From: Bradyrhizobium diazoefficiens
GTDB lineage: Bacteria > Pseudomonadota > Alphaproteobacteria > Rhizobiales > Xanthobacteraceae
Direction of reading: 5' to 3'
Assembly: GCF_016616235.1 (NCBI RefSeq)
Contig: NZ_CP067100.1
Location: forward strand, 7,561,001-7,625,000
DNA length: 64,000 nt
Notes under the pieces: generated by a model
What the model was told of the DNA's origin: nothing
Databases searched by the model: none
The model's input: the letters and a program-made list of their open reading frames with translations, nothing else
Program-made: the position numbers and the translations under genes
Shown: in pieces, positions 53,054 through 61,256 of the stretch
How positions within the stretch are numbered: position 1 is the stretch's first letter
How the letters are laid out: each line of letters begins with the position of its first letter

Positions 53054-53359
53054 ATGAAGCACTTCATGATCCGATACCAATTCAAGACCGGCACGACAGA
53101 GGACTGGCACCGGGAGGTCAGCCGCTTCATCAAGACGGTCGATAGCGATCCGGAGCTGAAAGGGCGGATCGGCTATCGCGTCCTGAAAGCCCGCGACGAC
53201 AACAGCTATTTCCATCTCGCCAGCGTCACCGACGAGGACGCGCAAAAGGCGCTGCAATCGCGCGACTTCTTCAAGCACTATCAGGAGATGACGCGGAAGG
53301 TCGCCGGCGGCGAGGTGACGGCGATGCCGATCGAATGGATCGACCAGACGGCGGGTTAG
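53054..53359 (+). CDS. Small quinol-monooxygenase/ABM-like barrel protein
   Basis: 101 residues with the dimeric alpha/beta barrel fold: MKHFMIRYQFKTGTTEDWHREV, LKGRIGYRVLKARDDNSYFHLA and DFFKHYQEMTRKVAGGEV. The family includes quinol and antibiotic-biosynthesis monooxygenases. A specific substrate cannot be read off. It starts at the ATG at 53054 after a GGGAGCG site. The divergent HxlR gene suggests induction by quinones or other electrophiles. Confidence 0.78.
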   Translation: MKHFMIRYQFKTGTTEDWHREVSRFIKTVDSDPELKGRIGYRVLKARDDNSYFHLASVTDEDAQKALQSRDFFKHYQEMTRKVAGGEVTAMPIEWIDQTAG

Positions 53360-53387
53360 ACCATCGCTTCAGCTGGCGCGGGCTCTT

Positions 53388-53520
53388 CTCACCTCTCCCG
53401 CAAAGCTTACGGGAGAGCTCGACGCGAAGCGGCGGGTGAGAGCTCTCGCGTCGTCGGAAGTGTCCCTTGCGGAGACACCCCCACCCCAACCCTCCCCCGC
53501 AAGCGGGAGAGGGGGCGCAC
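53388..53520. repeat. Family A interspersed repeat (copy 6)
   Basis: CACCTCTCCCGCAAAGCTTACGGGAGAG and a closing CCCTCCCCCGCAAGCGGGAGAGG flank GGTGAGAGCTCTCGCG and GGAGACACCCCCACCCCAACC. This matches copies 1 and 2 closely. It lies between convergent genes. Confidence 0.72.
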
Positions 53521-53534
53521 CTTCTTCGCGGCAG

Positions 53535-54707
53535 CTACTTCATCAGCCCCGCGGCCGTGAGCGCGCGGGTGATGATCTGGCCGAGATCGAAGCGGCGGGA
53601 CGTCTCGCGCTTCGGCTCAGTCGGCTGGTCCGCGACGGCGGCGCGGATCGAGCGGGCGAGATGCGGCGCGGGCGTCAGCGCCGGTTTTGGCGCTGCAGCC
53701 TCCGCGTTCGTCTTTGCCGCGTCCGCAATCCAGCCGGTGAGGCCGAAGAACTTTGCGATGTGATAGGACGAAGAAATTCCGGCCTCGATCAGGAACGCGC
53801 CTTCGGTGCCGTAGCGCTGATCATTGTCGGCGAGCCCAAGCGGCGTGCCGTGCGCCATGTCGGTGATGGCGTAGGACTCGACCAGGGTCTCGCCGTCCTT
53901 GTTCCACCAGGCCTGGCGCGGATAGCCGTCGACATTGGTCTCGGCCATCGGAACCTCGGGCAAATCATGCAGGTCGAGCCACTGCTTGACGATCTCGTTG
54001 GCATTGCCGGGATTGACGGTGCGGTCGGCGCTGCCGTGCCACACCGAAATCTTCGGCCACGGCCCGCGATGATCCGAAGCATTGCGGACGAGGTCGCCGA
54101 GCGCGCGCGCGGGCCGCGCCGGGGAATGAAACATGCCGTCCAGCGCCTCGCGCAGATTCGAGGCGATGCCGTAGGGAAGCCCCGCGATGACCGCACCGGC
54201 CGCAAACACCTCCGGATAGGTCGCGAGCATCACCGAGGTCATGCCGCCGCCGGCGGACAGGCCGGTGATGAAGATGCGCCTGGCGTCGATGCGATGCGCC
54301 TCAACCATGTGCGCGATCATCTCGCGGATCGAACGCGGCTCGCCGCTGTCGCGGGCCGTGTCTTCCGGATTGAACCAGTTGAAGCAGGTGTTGCCGTTGT
54401 TGATGCGCTGCTGCTCGGGCATCAGCAGCGCGAAGCCGTAGTGCCTCGCGAGCGTCGACCAGCCCGCACCGAGGTCATAGCTGGCTCCGGTCTGGCCGCA
54501 GCCATGCAGCACGACGACGAGCGCACGCGGCTTCTGCAGCTGCGCCGGCACGAACGCGAACATGCGCAGGGCCCCGGGATTGCTGCCGAAGCCGGTGACT
54601 TCTTCCAGCGGGCTGGACACGTCCGCGCTGCGGCCGAACTCGGCAAGGCGCAGACCATCCGCCATTGGCAGACGTCTCAACAGATCGACATTTCGGGCGA
54701 GCGACAC
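53535..54707 (-). CDS. PHB-depolymerase-family esterase (Ser nucleophile)
   Basis: 390 residues of the Esterase_PHB group. The nucleophile elbow is IFITGLSAGGGMTSVML (GxSxG), with oxyanion region VVVLHGCGQTGASYDLGAGW and a C-terminal catalytic His in ITDMAHGTPLGL. The GTG at 54707 starts SLARNVDLLRRLPMADGLRL and has AGGAG 5 bases before it; the ATG at 54665 is a weaker choice. No clear signal peptide is seen, so despite the family name it may hydrolyse cell-internal or other esters such as feruloyl or acetyl groups. Confidence 0.85.
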   Translation of the reverse strand: MSLARNVDLLRRLPMADGLRLAEFGRSADVSSPLEEVTGFGSNPGALRMFAFVPAQLQKPRALVVVLHGCGQTGASYDLGAGWSTLARHYGFALLMPEQQRINNGNTCFNWFNPEDTARDSGEPRSIREMIAHMVEAHRIDARRIFITGLSAGGGMTSVMLATYPEVFAAGAVIAGLPYGIASNLREALDGMFHSPARPARALGDLVRNASDHRGPWPKISVWHGSADRTVNPGNANEIVKQWLDLHDLPEVPMAETNVDGYPRQAWWNKDGETLVESYAITDMAHGTPLGLADNDQRYGTEGAFLIEAGISSSYHIAKFFGLTGWIADAAKTNAEAAAPKPALTPAPHLARSIRAAVADQPTEPKRETSRRFDLGQIITRALTAAGLMK

Positions 54708-54848
54708 GGCAACTCCTGGCAGGCGACGTTCAACGTTCACCCAAACCAAATAGTTGCTGCGGTGCAAAATAAAAAGGCCGTGTGCTGTCGATGTCCAAGG
54801 AATCGCGCAAAACACCCGCAGAAATCTGCATGTATTAACCGCGCCGCC

Positions 54849-56261
54849 TCAACTTCGTGCAGATGCGCGGCGCATCCACGCCAGAAATGCGGCGCAGATC
54901 ATGATTAACGCCGCAAACAGTGCGAGCGAGACGAAAAATCCTGCGCGCGCTGATTGCAGCGTCTCCATCGCGAAGAACACCGCGCCGATTGCGGCCACTC
55001 CGGCCGCATTTCCGATCTGTGCGGTCGTGCCATACGCGCCGGAGGCCGAGCCGGCTGCGACGGGTTTGACCGTCGAGAGCACCGCGCCCGACAGCGGCGC
55101 CATGACGAGGCCCTGACCGTAGCCGAAGATGATCATGGTGAGCGCCAGCGAGCTCGGCGTCGGCACATCGGCACAGGCAGTAACGAGCGCAAGTGCGGCG
55201 AGGCCGGCGATCTGGAGCGCGCAGCCCTCGATCAGGACCTTGGTGCCGCGATGCCGCGCACGCGCCCCGCTGTGGCGTGAGGCGACGACGAAAGCAAGCG
55301 CGAGCGGAATGAAGGCCAGGCCGGCTGTGAGCGGCGGGATCTTGAGGCCACGCTGCATGAACAGCGTCATGACCAGGTAGAACGAGAGATTGGCGACGAA
55401 GAAGAAGAACGCCGCGCCAAGCCCGCGCAGGAAGGCGGCGTCCGCCAGCAGCGTCAGGTCGATCAGCGGCATGCCGCCGGCGCGCGCGACGGCATGTTCG
55501 AGCTTCAGGAACGCAAACAGGATCACCCCGCCGACCGCCATCACTGCCCACAACCATCGCGCCCAGCCGACATCGTGGCCGAACAGCAGCGGCCCGATCA
55601 GGCAGAGCAGTCCCGCGAACAGCACGACACTGCCCTTGATGTCGAGCCGTGTGCCGGCCCGGCGCGGCACCGAGGGCATGATGCGCCAAGCGGCAGCGGC
55701 AATGACAAGACCGCAGGGCACGTTGACAAAGAACACCGAGCGCCAGCCGGTGCCGGCGAGATCGATCGTGACGAGGAGCCCGCCAAGCAGAAAGCCCGCA
55801 GCGCCCGCAAGCCCCAGCACGATGCCGTAGATGGCGAAGGCGCGGCTGCGCGTCTCGTCGGTGAACAGCAGATGCAAGGTCGCCAGCACCTGCGGCACCA
55901 TCAGTGCCGCGGTCGCGCCCTGCGCCAGCCGCGCGATAATCAGCTCCAGGCCGGATTGCGCCAGCCCGCACCACAGCGAACTCGCGGTGAAGCCGAGCAC
56001 GCCGGCGAGAAAGACGTTCTTGGTACCATGGATGTCGCCGAGCCGGCCGCCGGTGACGACCAGCGTGGCATAGGCGATCAGATAGATCGCGATCACGGAT
56101 TCGATCTGCGCCGGGGTCGCATGCAGATCGACCGCAATGGTGGGAATGGCGACGTTCACGATGAAAGCGTCGACGCCGAACATGAACTGAGCGGCGACGA
56201 CGATCGCCAGCACCCACCAGCGGCGGGTCGAATCGACAGGCTTGGTGACGGTTTGATGCAT
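54849..56261 (-). CDS. MFS transporter, DHA2-like
   Basis: A 470-residue drug:H+ antiporter with about fourteen helices. Helix 1 carries FMFGVDAFIVNVAIPTIAVDL, the loop 2-3 motif is GGRLGDIHGTKNVFLAGVLG, and the later GYGQGLVMAPLSGAVLSTVKP motif is characteristic. Substrate unknown. The start at 56261 (MHQTVTKPVDSTRRW) is preferred. It stands alone, with neither a regulator nor an adaptor gene adjacent, unlike the emrAB pump. Confidence 0.9.
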   Translation of the reverse strand: MHQTVTKPVDSTRRWWVLAIVVAAQFMFGVDAFIVNVAIPTIAVDLHATPAQIESVIAIYLIAYATLVVTGGRLGDIHGTKNVFLAGVLGFTASSLWCGLAQSGLELIIARLAQGATAALMVPQVLATLHLLFTDETRSRAFAIYGIVLGLAGAAGFLLGGLLVTIDLAGTGWRSVFFVNVPCGLVIAAAAWRIMPSVPRRAGTRLDIKGSVVLFAGLLCLIGPLLFGHDVGWARWLWAVMAVGGVILFAFLKLEHAVARAGGMPLIDLTLLADAAFLRGLGAAFFFFVANLSFYLVMTLFMQRGLKIPPLTAGLAFIPLALAFVVASRHSGARARHRGTKVLIEGCALQIAGLAALALVTACADVPTPSSLALTMIIFGYGQGLVMAPLSGAVLSTVKPVAAGSASGAYGTTAQIGNAAGVAAIGAVFFAMETLQSARAGFFVSLALFAALIMICAAFLAWMRRASARS

Positions 56262-56586
56262 TTTCGCGCGAACCTCCCGCGATTTATTTGCACGCGATGC
56301 TCGCAGATCGACGTCATCTGCGCGATTACCTCGGAGGTAGGGATTGCCGACCTCCTTTGCGGCCATCCTTCGAGACGATCGCTTCACGGGTACATCCCGT
56401 CTGTGGAGAGAGACCCTCACCCCGCCCTCTCCCCGTAAGAACGGGGAGAGGGAGACGAAGCATCGCGCCTCACCCCAACGCATGCCTGCATTCCGCCGCG
56501 CGGGACATCGCGCGATTGCGTTTGCGACATCCGGCACGTAGCCTCACGCCATCAACAAACAGAAAATCAAAGCCGGAGAGAACGCC
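56262..56586. repeat. Intergenic region with partial family A repeat
   Basis: This 325-bp divergent gap holds a family A fragment at about 56408-56478 (GAGAGACCCTCACCCCGCCC, then TCTCCCCGTAAGAACGGGG). Outside it I see no ORF or clear promoter. AAAGCCGGAGAG (about 56570-56581) is a plausible ribosome-binding region for the flavin monooxygenase. Confidence 0.55.
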
Positions 56587-57822
56587 ATGGCGCGCCTGAA
56601 ATTCGGAGCCTTTCTTGCCCCGCATCACCCGATCGGGGAGCATCCGATGCTCCAGTTCCGGCGCGATCTCGACCTCGTCGAGCAGCTCGACGCGCTCGGT
56701 TATGACGAGTTCTGGTGCGGCGAGCATCACTCCTCCGGCTGGGAGATGATCGCCTCGCCCGAGATGTTCCTGGCCGCGGCCGGCGAACGCACCAAGCGGA
56801 TCAGGCTCGGCACCGGCGTGGTCTCGCTGCCCTATCACCATCCCTTCAACGTCGCCCAGCGCATGGTGCAGCTCGACCATATGACCGGCGGCCGCGCCAT
56901 CTTTGGCTCCGGCCCCGGCGCGCTCGCCTCCGACGCGCACACGCTCGGCATCGACCCGATGACGCAGCGCGACCGCCAGGATGAGGCGATCGGCGTGATC
57001 CGCCGGCTGTTCAACGGCGAGCGCGTCACCGCCAAGAGCGACTGGTTCACCATGAACGACGCCGCGCTCCAGCTGCTGCCGTTGCAGGAGGAGATGCCGT
57101 TCGTCGTGGCCTCGCAGATCTCGCCGTCGGGCATGACGCTGGCCGGCAAATACGGCATCGGCATCATCTCGCTCGGCTCGATGACGACGCAGGGGCTGAT
57201 GTCGCTGCAACAGCAATGGCAGTTCGCCGAGGACGCCGCGAAGAAGCACGGCACCACGGTAAGCCGCGCCGACTGGCGCGTGCTCCTCACCTTCCACATC
57301 GCCGAGACCCGCGAGCAGGCCCGCCGCGAGGCCGGCGCGGGCCTGATGCGCTGGCACAACGAATATAATGTCGGCACGCTGCAGCGGCCCGGCCTCACCG
57401 CATTCTCTTCACCGGACGAGGCCGTGGACAAGACCGCCTTCGTCGAGGGCGCGGCCTCCACCATCGGCACGCCCGATGACCTCGTCAAAACCATCAAGAA
57501 CGTGATGCAGGTGTCCGGCGGCGTCGGCGCCATCATCGGCTTCGTGCACGACTGGGCCAATCCGGAAGCGACGCGCCGGAGCTGGGACATGGTGGCGCGC
57601 TATGTCGTGCCGGAGATCAACGGCTACATCGAGCCCTTGCGCAAGTCGCAAAAATTCGTGATCGAGAACCGCGCGATCTTCGAGCGCGCAGGGCAAGCCG
57701 TGATGGCCAAGATCATGGAGAACGAGAAGGCCGCCGAGGCGCTGAAGGTGACCGGCCCCGGCCGCGTCGCGATTCCCGCCGTCAACGCGCCGGATCTGCA
57801 AAAGGAAGCGGCGAAGCGATAA
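56587..57822 (+). CDS. LLM-class flavin-dependent oxidoreductase
   Basis: A 411-residue bacterial-luciferase-like TIM-barrel monooxygenase with KFGAFLAPHHPIGEHP, YDEFWCGEHHSSGWEM, RIRLGTGVVSLPYHHPFNVA and RAIFGSGPGALASDAHTLGI. It uses FMNH2 and O2 to oxidise substrates such as terpenes, alkanesulfonates or pyrimidines. The sequence style is closest to limonene-monooxygenase-like enzymes, but that is recall, not a search. It precedes a cytochrome P450 gene on the same strand by 239 bp, which suggests a shared oxidative pathway. Confidence 0.88.
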   Translation: MARLKFGAFLAPHHPIGEHPMLQFRRDLDLVEQLDALGYDEFWCGEHHSSGWEMIASPEMFLAAAGERTKRIRLGTGVVSLPYHHPFNVAQRMVQLDHMTGGRAIFGSGPGALASDAHTLGIDPMTQRDRQDEAIGVIRRLFNGERVTAKSDWFTMNDAALQLLPLQEEMPFVVASQISPSGMTLAGKYGIGIISLGSMTTQGLMSLQQQWQFAEDAAKKHGTTVSRADWRVLLTFHIAETREQARREAGAGLMRWHNEYNVGTLQRPGLTAFSSPDEAVDKTAFVEGAASTIGTPDDLVKTIKNVMQVSGGVGAIIGFVHDWANPEATRRSWDMVARYVVPEINGYIEPLRKSQKFVIENRAIFERAGQAVMAKIMENEKAAEALKVTGPGRVAIPAVNAPDLQKEAAKR

Positions 57823-57863
57823 GCTTAAGGCGATGTAAGGGTTGACGGCGAGCGGGCCGGGCT

Positions 57864-57905
57864 TCACCTCTCCCCAGCCGGGAGAGGTGTCCCCCTCACT
57901 CGCAC
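57864..57905. repeat. Short family A-like fragment
   Basis: CACCTCTCCCCAGCCGGGAGAGGTG palindrome followed by CCCCCTCACTCGCACC. It is a minimal member of the family A type and can form a strong hairpin downstream of the flavin monooxygenase gene. Confidence 0.5.
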
Positions 57906-58061
57906 CGACCAAGTAAGACTCATCACTTTTCGGCGCCGTCGCTCCTGAACGACATCACATCATTTGGCCGCAGTTGTGCTATGCTGACCTCATCAGCCTG
58001 GCGCGGACCGTGCTCATACCGCGCTCGCGCGCTGTTCGGTCAGCCAACCGGAGCAAGCGTC

Positions 58062-59438
58062 ATGTCGATGCAGAATGTGGCCACGCCTGCGCTTGAATGC
58101 ACCGCGCCCAAGCGCAACGAGCTGACGCATATTCCGGGCGATGAAGGCTGGCCGATCATCGGCATGACCTTCAAGGTGCTCGCCGATCCCAAGGGACATA
58201 TCGAGCGGAACGGCGCCAAGTACGGGGCGGTTTATCGCACCCACATTTTCGGCGAGACCAATGTCGTGCTGCTCGGGCCGGAGGCCAACGAGCTGGTGCT
58301 GTTCGACCAGCACAAGCTGTTCTCCTCGACGCATGGCTGGAACAAGGTGCTTGGGCTGCTGTTCCCGCGCGGCTTGATGCTGCTGGATTTCGACGAGCAC
58401 CGGCTGCATCGCAAGGCACTGTCGGTCGCGTTCAAGTCGGGGCCGATGAAATCCTATTTGTCAGATCTCGATCGCGGCATCTCAGCGCGCGTGGCGCAGT
58501 GGAAGGCGAACCCTGGCGAGATGCAGCTCTATCCCGCGATGAAGCAGCTCACGCTCGATCTTGCCGCGGCGTCCTTCCTCGGCGCCGACATCGGGCCTGA
58601 GGTCGACGAGATCAACCGCGCCTTCGTCGACATGGTCGCGGCTGCGGTCGCGCCGGTCCGCCGTCCCCTGCCCAGCACGCAGATGGCGCGCGGCGTGAAG
58701 GGGCGCAAGCGCATCGTCGCCTATTTCCGCGAGCAGATTCCGCTGCGGCGCGGCAATCACGGCGGCGACGATCTGTTCTCGCAGCTCTGCCGCGCCACCC
58801 ACGAGGACGGCGCGCTGCTGTCCGAGCAGGACATCATCGACCACATGAGCTTTCTGATGATGGCGGCGCACGACACGTTGACCTCGTCGCTGACGTCCTT
58901 TGTCGGCGAGCTCGCCGCGAATCCGGACTGGCAGGAGAGGCTGCGCGCCGAGGTGCTGGCGCTCGGGCTCGCGCCGGGTGCGCCGAGCAGCTTCGACGAT
59001 TTCGAGAAGATGAAGTTGACGGAGATGGCGTTCAAGGAAGCGCTGCGGATCAGGCCGCCGGTGCCCTCGATGCCGCGCCGCGCGATGCGCGATTTCACCT
59101 TCAAGGGTTATACGGTTCCTGCCGGGACTGCGGTTGGTGTCAATCCGCTCTATACACATCACATGAAAGACATCTGGCCGGAGCCCGATCGCTTCGATCC
59201 GCTGCGCTTCACGGAAGAGGCCCAGCGCAACCGCCACCGCTTCGCCTTCGTGCCGTTCGGCGGCGGCGCGCATATGTGCCTCGGGCTGCACTTCGCCTAC
59301 ATGCAGGCAAAATGCTTCGCGCGGCACTTCTTGCAGAATATCGAGGTCTCGCTGGAGGAAGGCTACAAGCCGGACTGGCAGATGTGGCCGATTCCCAAGC
59401 CGCGGGATGGATTAAGGGTGCGGGTGAAGGCGGTGTAG
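58062..59438 (+). CDS. Cytochrome P450
   Basis: A 458-residue soluble P450. The heme Cys is in PFGGGAHMCLGLHFAYMQ. The ExxR motif is in FKEALRIRPPVPSMPRR. The PERF-like region is WPEPDRFDPLRFTEE. The I-helix oxygen-binding motif reads MMAAHDTLTSSL, where Ala replaces the usual Gly of AGxDT. An N-terminal proline-rich PGDEGWPIIGMTFKVLADP fits CYP120/CYP51/CYP26-like forms. No ferredoxin or reductase gene is adjacent. The ATG at 58062 (MSMQNVATP) is preferred. The upstream flavin monooxygenase may share its pathway. Confidence 0.9.
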   Translation: MSMQNVATPALECTAPKRNELTHIPGDEGWPIIGMTFKVLADPKGHIERNGAKYGAVYRTHIFGETNVVLLGPEANELVLFDQHKLFSSTHGWNKVLGLLFPRGLMLLDFDEHRLHRKALSVAFKSGPMKSYLSDLDRGISARVAQWKANPGEMQLYPAMKQLTLDLAAASFLGADIGPEVDEINRAFVDMVAAAVAPVRRPLPSTQMARGVKGRKRIVAYFREQIPLRRGNHGGDDLFSQLCRATHEDGALLSEQDIIDHMSFLMMAAHDTLTSSLTSFVGELAANPDWQERLRAEVLALGLAPGAPSSFDDFEKMKLTEMAFKEALRIRPPVPSMPRRAMRDFTFKGYTVPAGTAVGVNPLYTHHMKDIWPEPDRFDPLRFTEEAQRNRHRFAFVPFGGGAHMCLGLHFAYMQAKCFARHFLQNIEVSLEEGYKPDWQMWPIPKPRDGLRVRVKAV

Positions 59439-59448
59439 GCGCCCAACT

Positions 59449-59580
59449 CTCGTGTCCCGGACGCGCGAAGCGCGAGCCGGGACCCAGAATCTTGAGAAAC
59501 ATTCAGCTCGAGAGATGGGCCCCCGGCTCTGCAGCGCACCGCTGAAGAAGCGCTGCGCTGCGTCCGGGGCACGAGAATCA
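59449..59580. repeat. Family D interspersed repeat (copy 2, reverse orientation)
   Basis: CTCTCGTGTCCCGGACGCGC and GCGTCCGGGGCACGAGA flank CGAGCCGGGACCCAGAA, GGGCCCCCGGCTCTGCAG and CGCACCGCTGAAGAAGCGCT. This is the reverse complement of the repeat at 45885-46024. It lies downstream of the P450 gene and just beyond the decayed end of the SDR remnant. Confidence 0.75.
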
Positions 59581-59635
59581 CCTGGATATCTTGGGCAAAG
59601 GCGCGAAGCGCCGTGCTCATCATTTCTCGCGAAAA

Positions 59636-59699
59636 ACATGGTGGGCGCGTTTCCGCCTTCTCTTCGAGCTAGCGCGGACAAGGCGCTTTGCCCACCCGG
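59636..59699. repeat. GTGGGC/GCCCACC inverted repeat abutting the SDR remnant
   Basis: TGGTGGGCGCGTTTCCGCC and GACAAGGCGCTTTGCCCACCC are inverted ends of a short repeat element. The SDR homology stops exactly where it begins, at about 59700. The inner sequence AAGCGCTTTGCCCACC resembles other GTGGGC repeats, such as that near 11932. Confidence 0.55.
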
Positions 59700-59948
59700 C
59701 TGCATCTGTGCTTCGACCGTCACGTCGGTCTGGCGGAAGATGCAATTGGCTCCAAGCTGCTTCGCCAGCGCCTCGCCTTCCGGTAGTCGCCGCCCCGCGA
59801 TCACAATTTTGGCACCTTCGGCAACGAAGACTTCCGCGGTGCGCAATCCGATCCTGCTCGTGGCGCCCGTGATCACCGCCACTTGGCCGTCCAGCCTGTC
59901 GATGGAATGTTCCTGTTTTCGAATGAATTGACGCCGAACGGCGGACAC
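59700..59948 (-). pseudogene. SDR oxidoreductase N-terminal remnant
   Basis: About 80 codons of a short-chain dehydrogenase: RLDGQVAVITGATSRIGLRT is the Rossmann segment and VIAGRRLPEGEALAKQLG and TDVTVEAQMQ follow. The rest of the usual 250-residue protein (including the YxxxK catalytic motif) is missing; reading continues into repeat DNA. The cofactor motif TGxxxGIG reads TGATSRIG, with a lost Gly. There is no credible start codon at the normal N-terminus. It is almost certainly non-functional. Confidence 0.8.
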
Positions 59949-60073
59949 CGATCGATGACGACGCCGCGACGGTCGGTGCCGCGACGGTCACTGTTCCTGC
60001 CGGCTCACGAGGCAAGCTTTGCTTGCGCTGGCCAGATCCGTAACAATCACCGCGAACGCAGGTCGCGACCGGG

Positions 60074-61045
60074 ATGCGCATGGGGAAGCTGATCGACGAA
60101 TTCCGCAAGGGCTGGCAGGGCGTGGCACCGCCATCGCTCGCTCTGAGTCTCACCTTTGCGGTCGCCTCTCTGCTGCTCGCGACGCTGGCACGCTGGGGTC
60201 TCGCGCATGTGCGGCCGGACGTCTACTTCACGCCCTATTTTCCGGCTGTGTTCTTCGCCGCCGCGTTCGGGGGCTTCCGGATCGGCATCATCACCGCGAT
60301 CGCCGGCGGCGTGCTCGGCGTCGTCCTGAATTTCGGCGATGCCTTTGCCGATCGCGCGCGCTTTGCCCTGCTGGCACTCTATTGGGCGGTCTGCGCGCTC
60401 ACGATCTGGGGCGTCGAGCACTACCGCGCGCTTCTGGTCGAGCAGCGCCGGATCTCCAGGCGCCTGATCGAGGAAGAGGATTATCGCAAGCTGCTGGTCG
60501 ACGAGCTCCAGCACCGGCTGAAGAACAAGCTGTCGACGGTGCATGCCGTCATGCACCAGGTGCTGCATGACCAGCCGCAGGTCTGGGCCCGCGTCGATCC
60601 GCGGCTGCGCTCGCTGGCCGCGACCGACGATCTGATCTCGCGGGTCGACAAGGCGGGCTGCGACATCCGCGATCTCCTGATCTCGGAGCTCGGGCCTTAC
60701 GGCCATGTCCGCTTCACCCTCAACGGCGACCGGCTGTTCCTGCCGCCGAAGCTCGCAGTCACGCTATCCCTGATGTTTCACGAGCTCGCCACCAATGCCG
60801 GCAAATATGGCGCGTTCTCCGCGCCGCGCGGCTTGTTGCAGGTGTCGTGGACCGTCAACGGCGATCGCCTGACCATCACCTGGGATGAGACCGAAGGCCC
60901 GAGCATCGGTGAGGTGTCGGCGCCGGGCTTCGGCACCAAATTGCTGAAGTCAGCGCTGTCCGCCTTCGAGGGCAAGACCGAGATCGCCTATCTGAAGACC
61001 GGCCTGCATTGCATCATGCAATGCCGCATCCCGCAAAACGGCTAG
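60074..61045 (+). CDS. HWE/HisKA_2-type sensor histidine kinase with DUF4118 membrane domain
   Basis: 323 residues. About four helices near the N-terminus (SLALSLTFAVASLLLATLA through FALLALYWAVCALTIWGV) match DUF4118, the KdpD-like membrane domain. The phospho-acceptor His is in LVDELQHRLKNKLSTVHAVM, the HWE/HisKA_2 form. The ATPase has MFHELATNAGKYGAFS and WDETEGP, with the W and E residues that name the HWE class. No receiver domain or response regulator is attached. The GGDEF/EAL gene downstream, separated by about 211 bp, is a possible partner. The signal is unknown. Confidence 0.87.
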   Translation: MRMGKLIDEFRKGWQGVAPPSLALSLTFAVASLLLATLARWGLAHVRPDVYFTPYFPAVFFAAAFGGFRIGIITAIAGGVLGVVLNFGDAFADRARFALLALYWAVCALTIWGVEHYRALLVEQRRISRRLIEEEDYRKLLVDELQHRLKNKLSTVHAVMHQVLHDQPQVWARVDPRLRSLAATDDLISRVDKAGCDIRDLLISELGPYGHVRFTLNGDRLFLPPKLAVTLSLMFHELATNAGKYGAFSAPRGLLQVSWTVNGDRLTITWDETEGPSIGEVSAPGFGTKLLKSALSAFEGKTEIAYLKTGLHCIMQCRIPQNG

Positions 61046-61256
61046 ACTCAGGTTCAAGCGAAAGCGAACCGCGCATTGCGCGCGCGCTTTCGCAAGCGGC
61101 ATTGACGCTCTGTTAATGACGATCGAGGGCGCGCGTCGCATCGCCGCAAGTTTCATCGAGAACACCCCCGTATTTCTGCGGACCCCTTAACCAAACCTAA
61201 GATGGAATTGCGCAAGATCGCGTCCATTGCAAAGACGCGCTGAAACAACAAGATTC

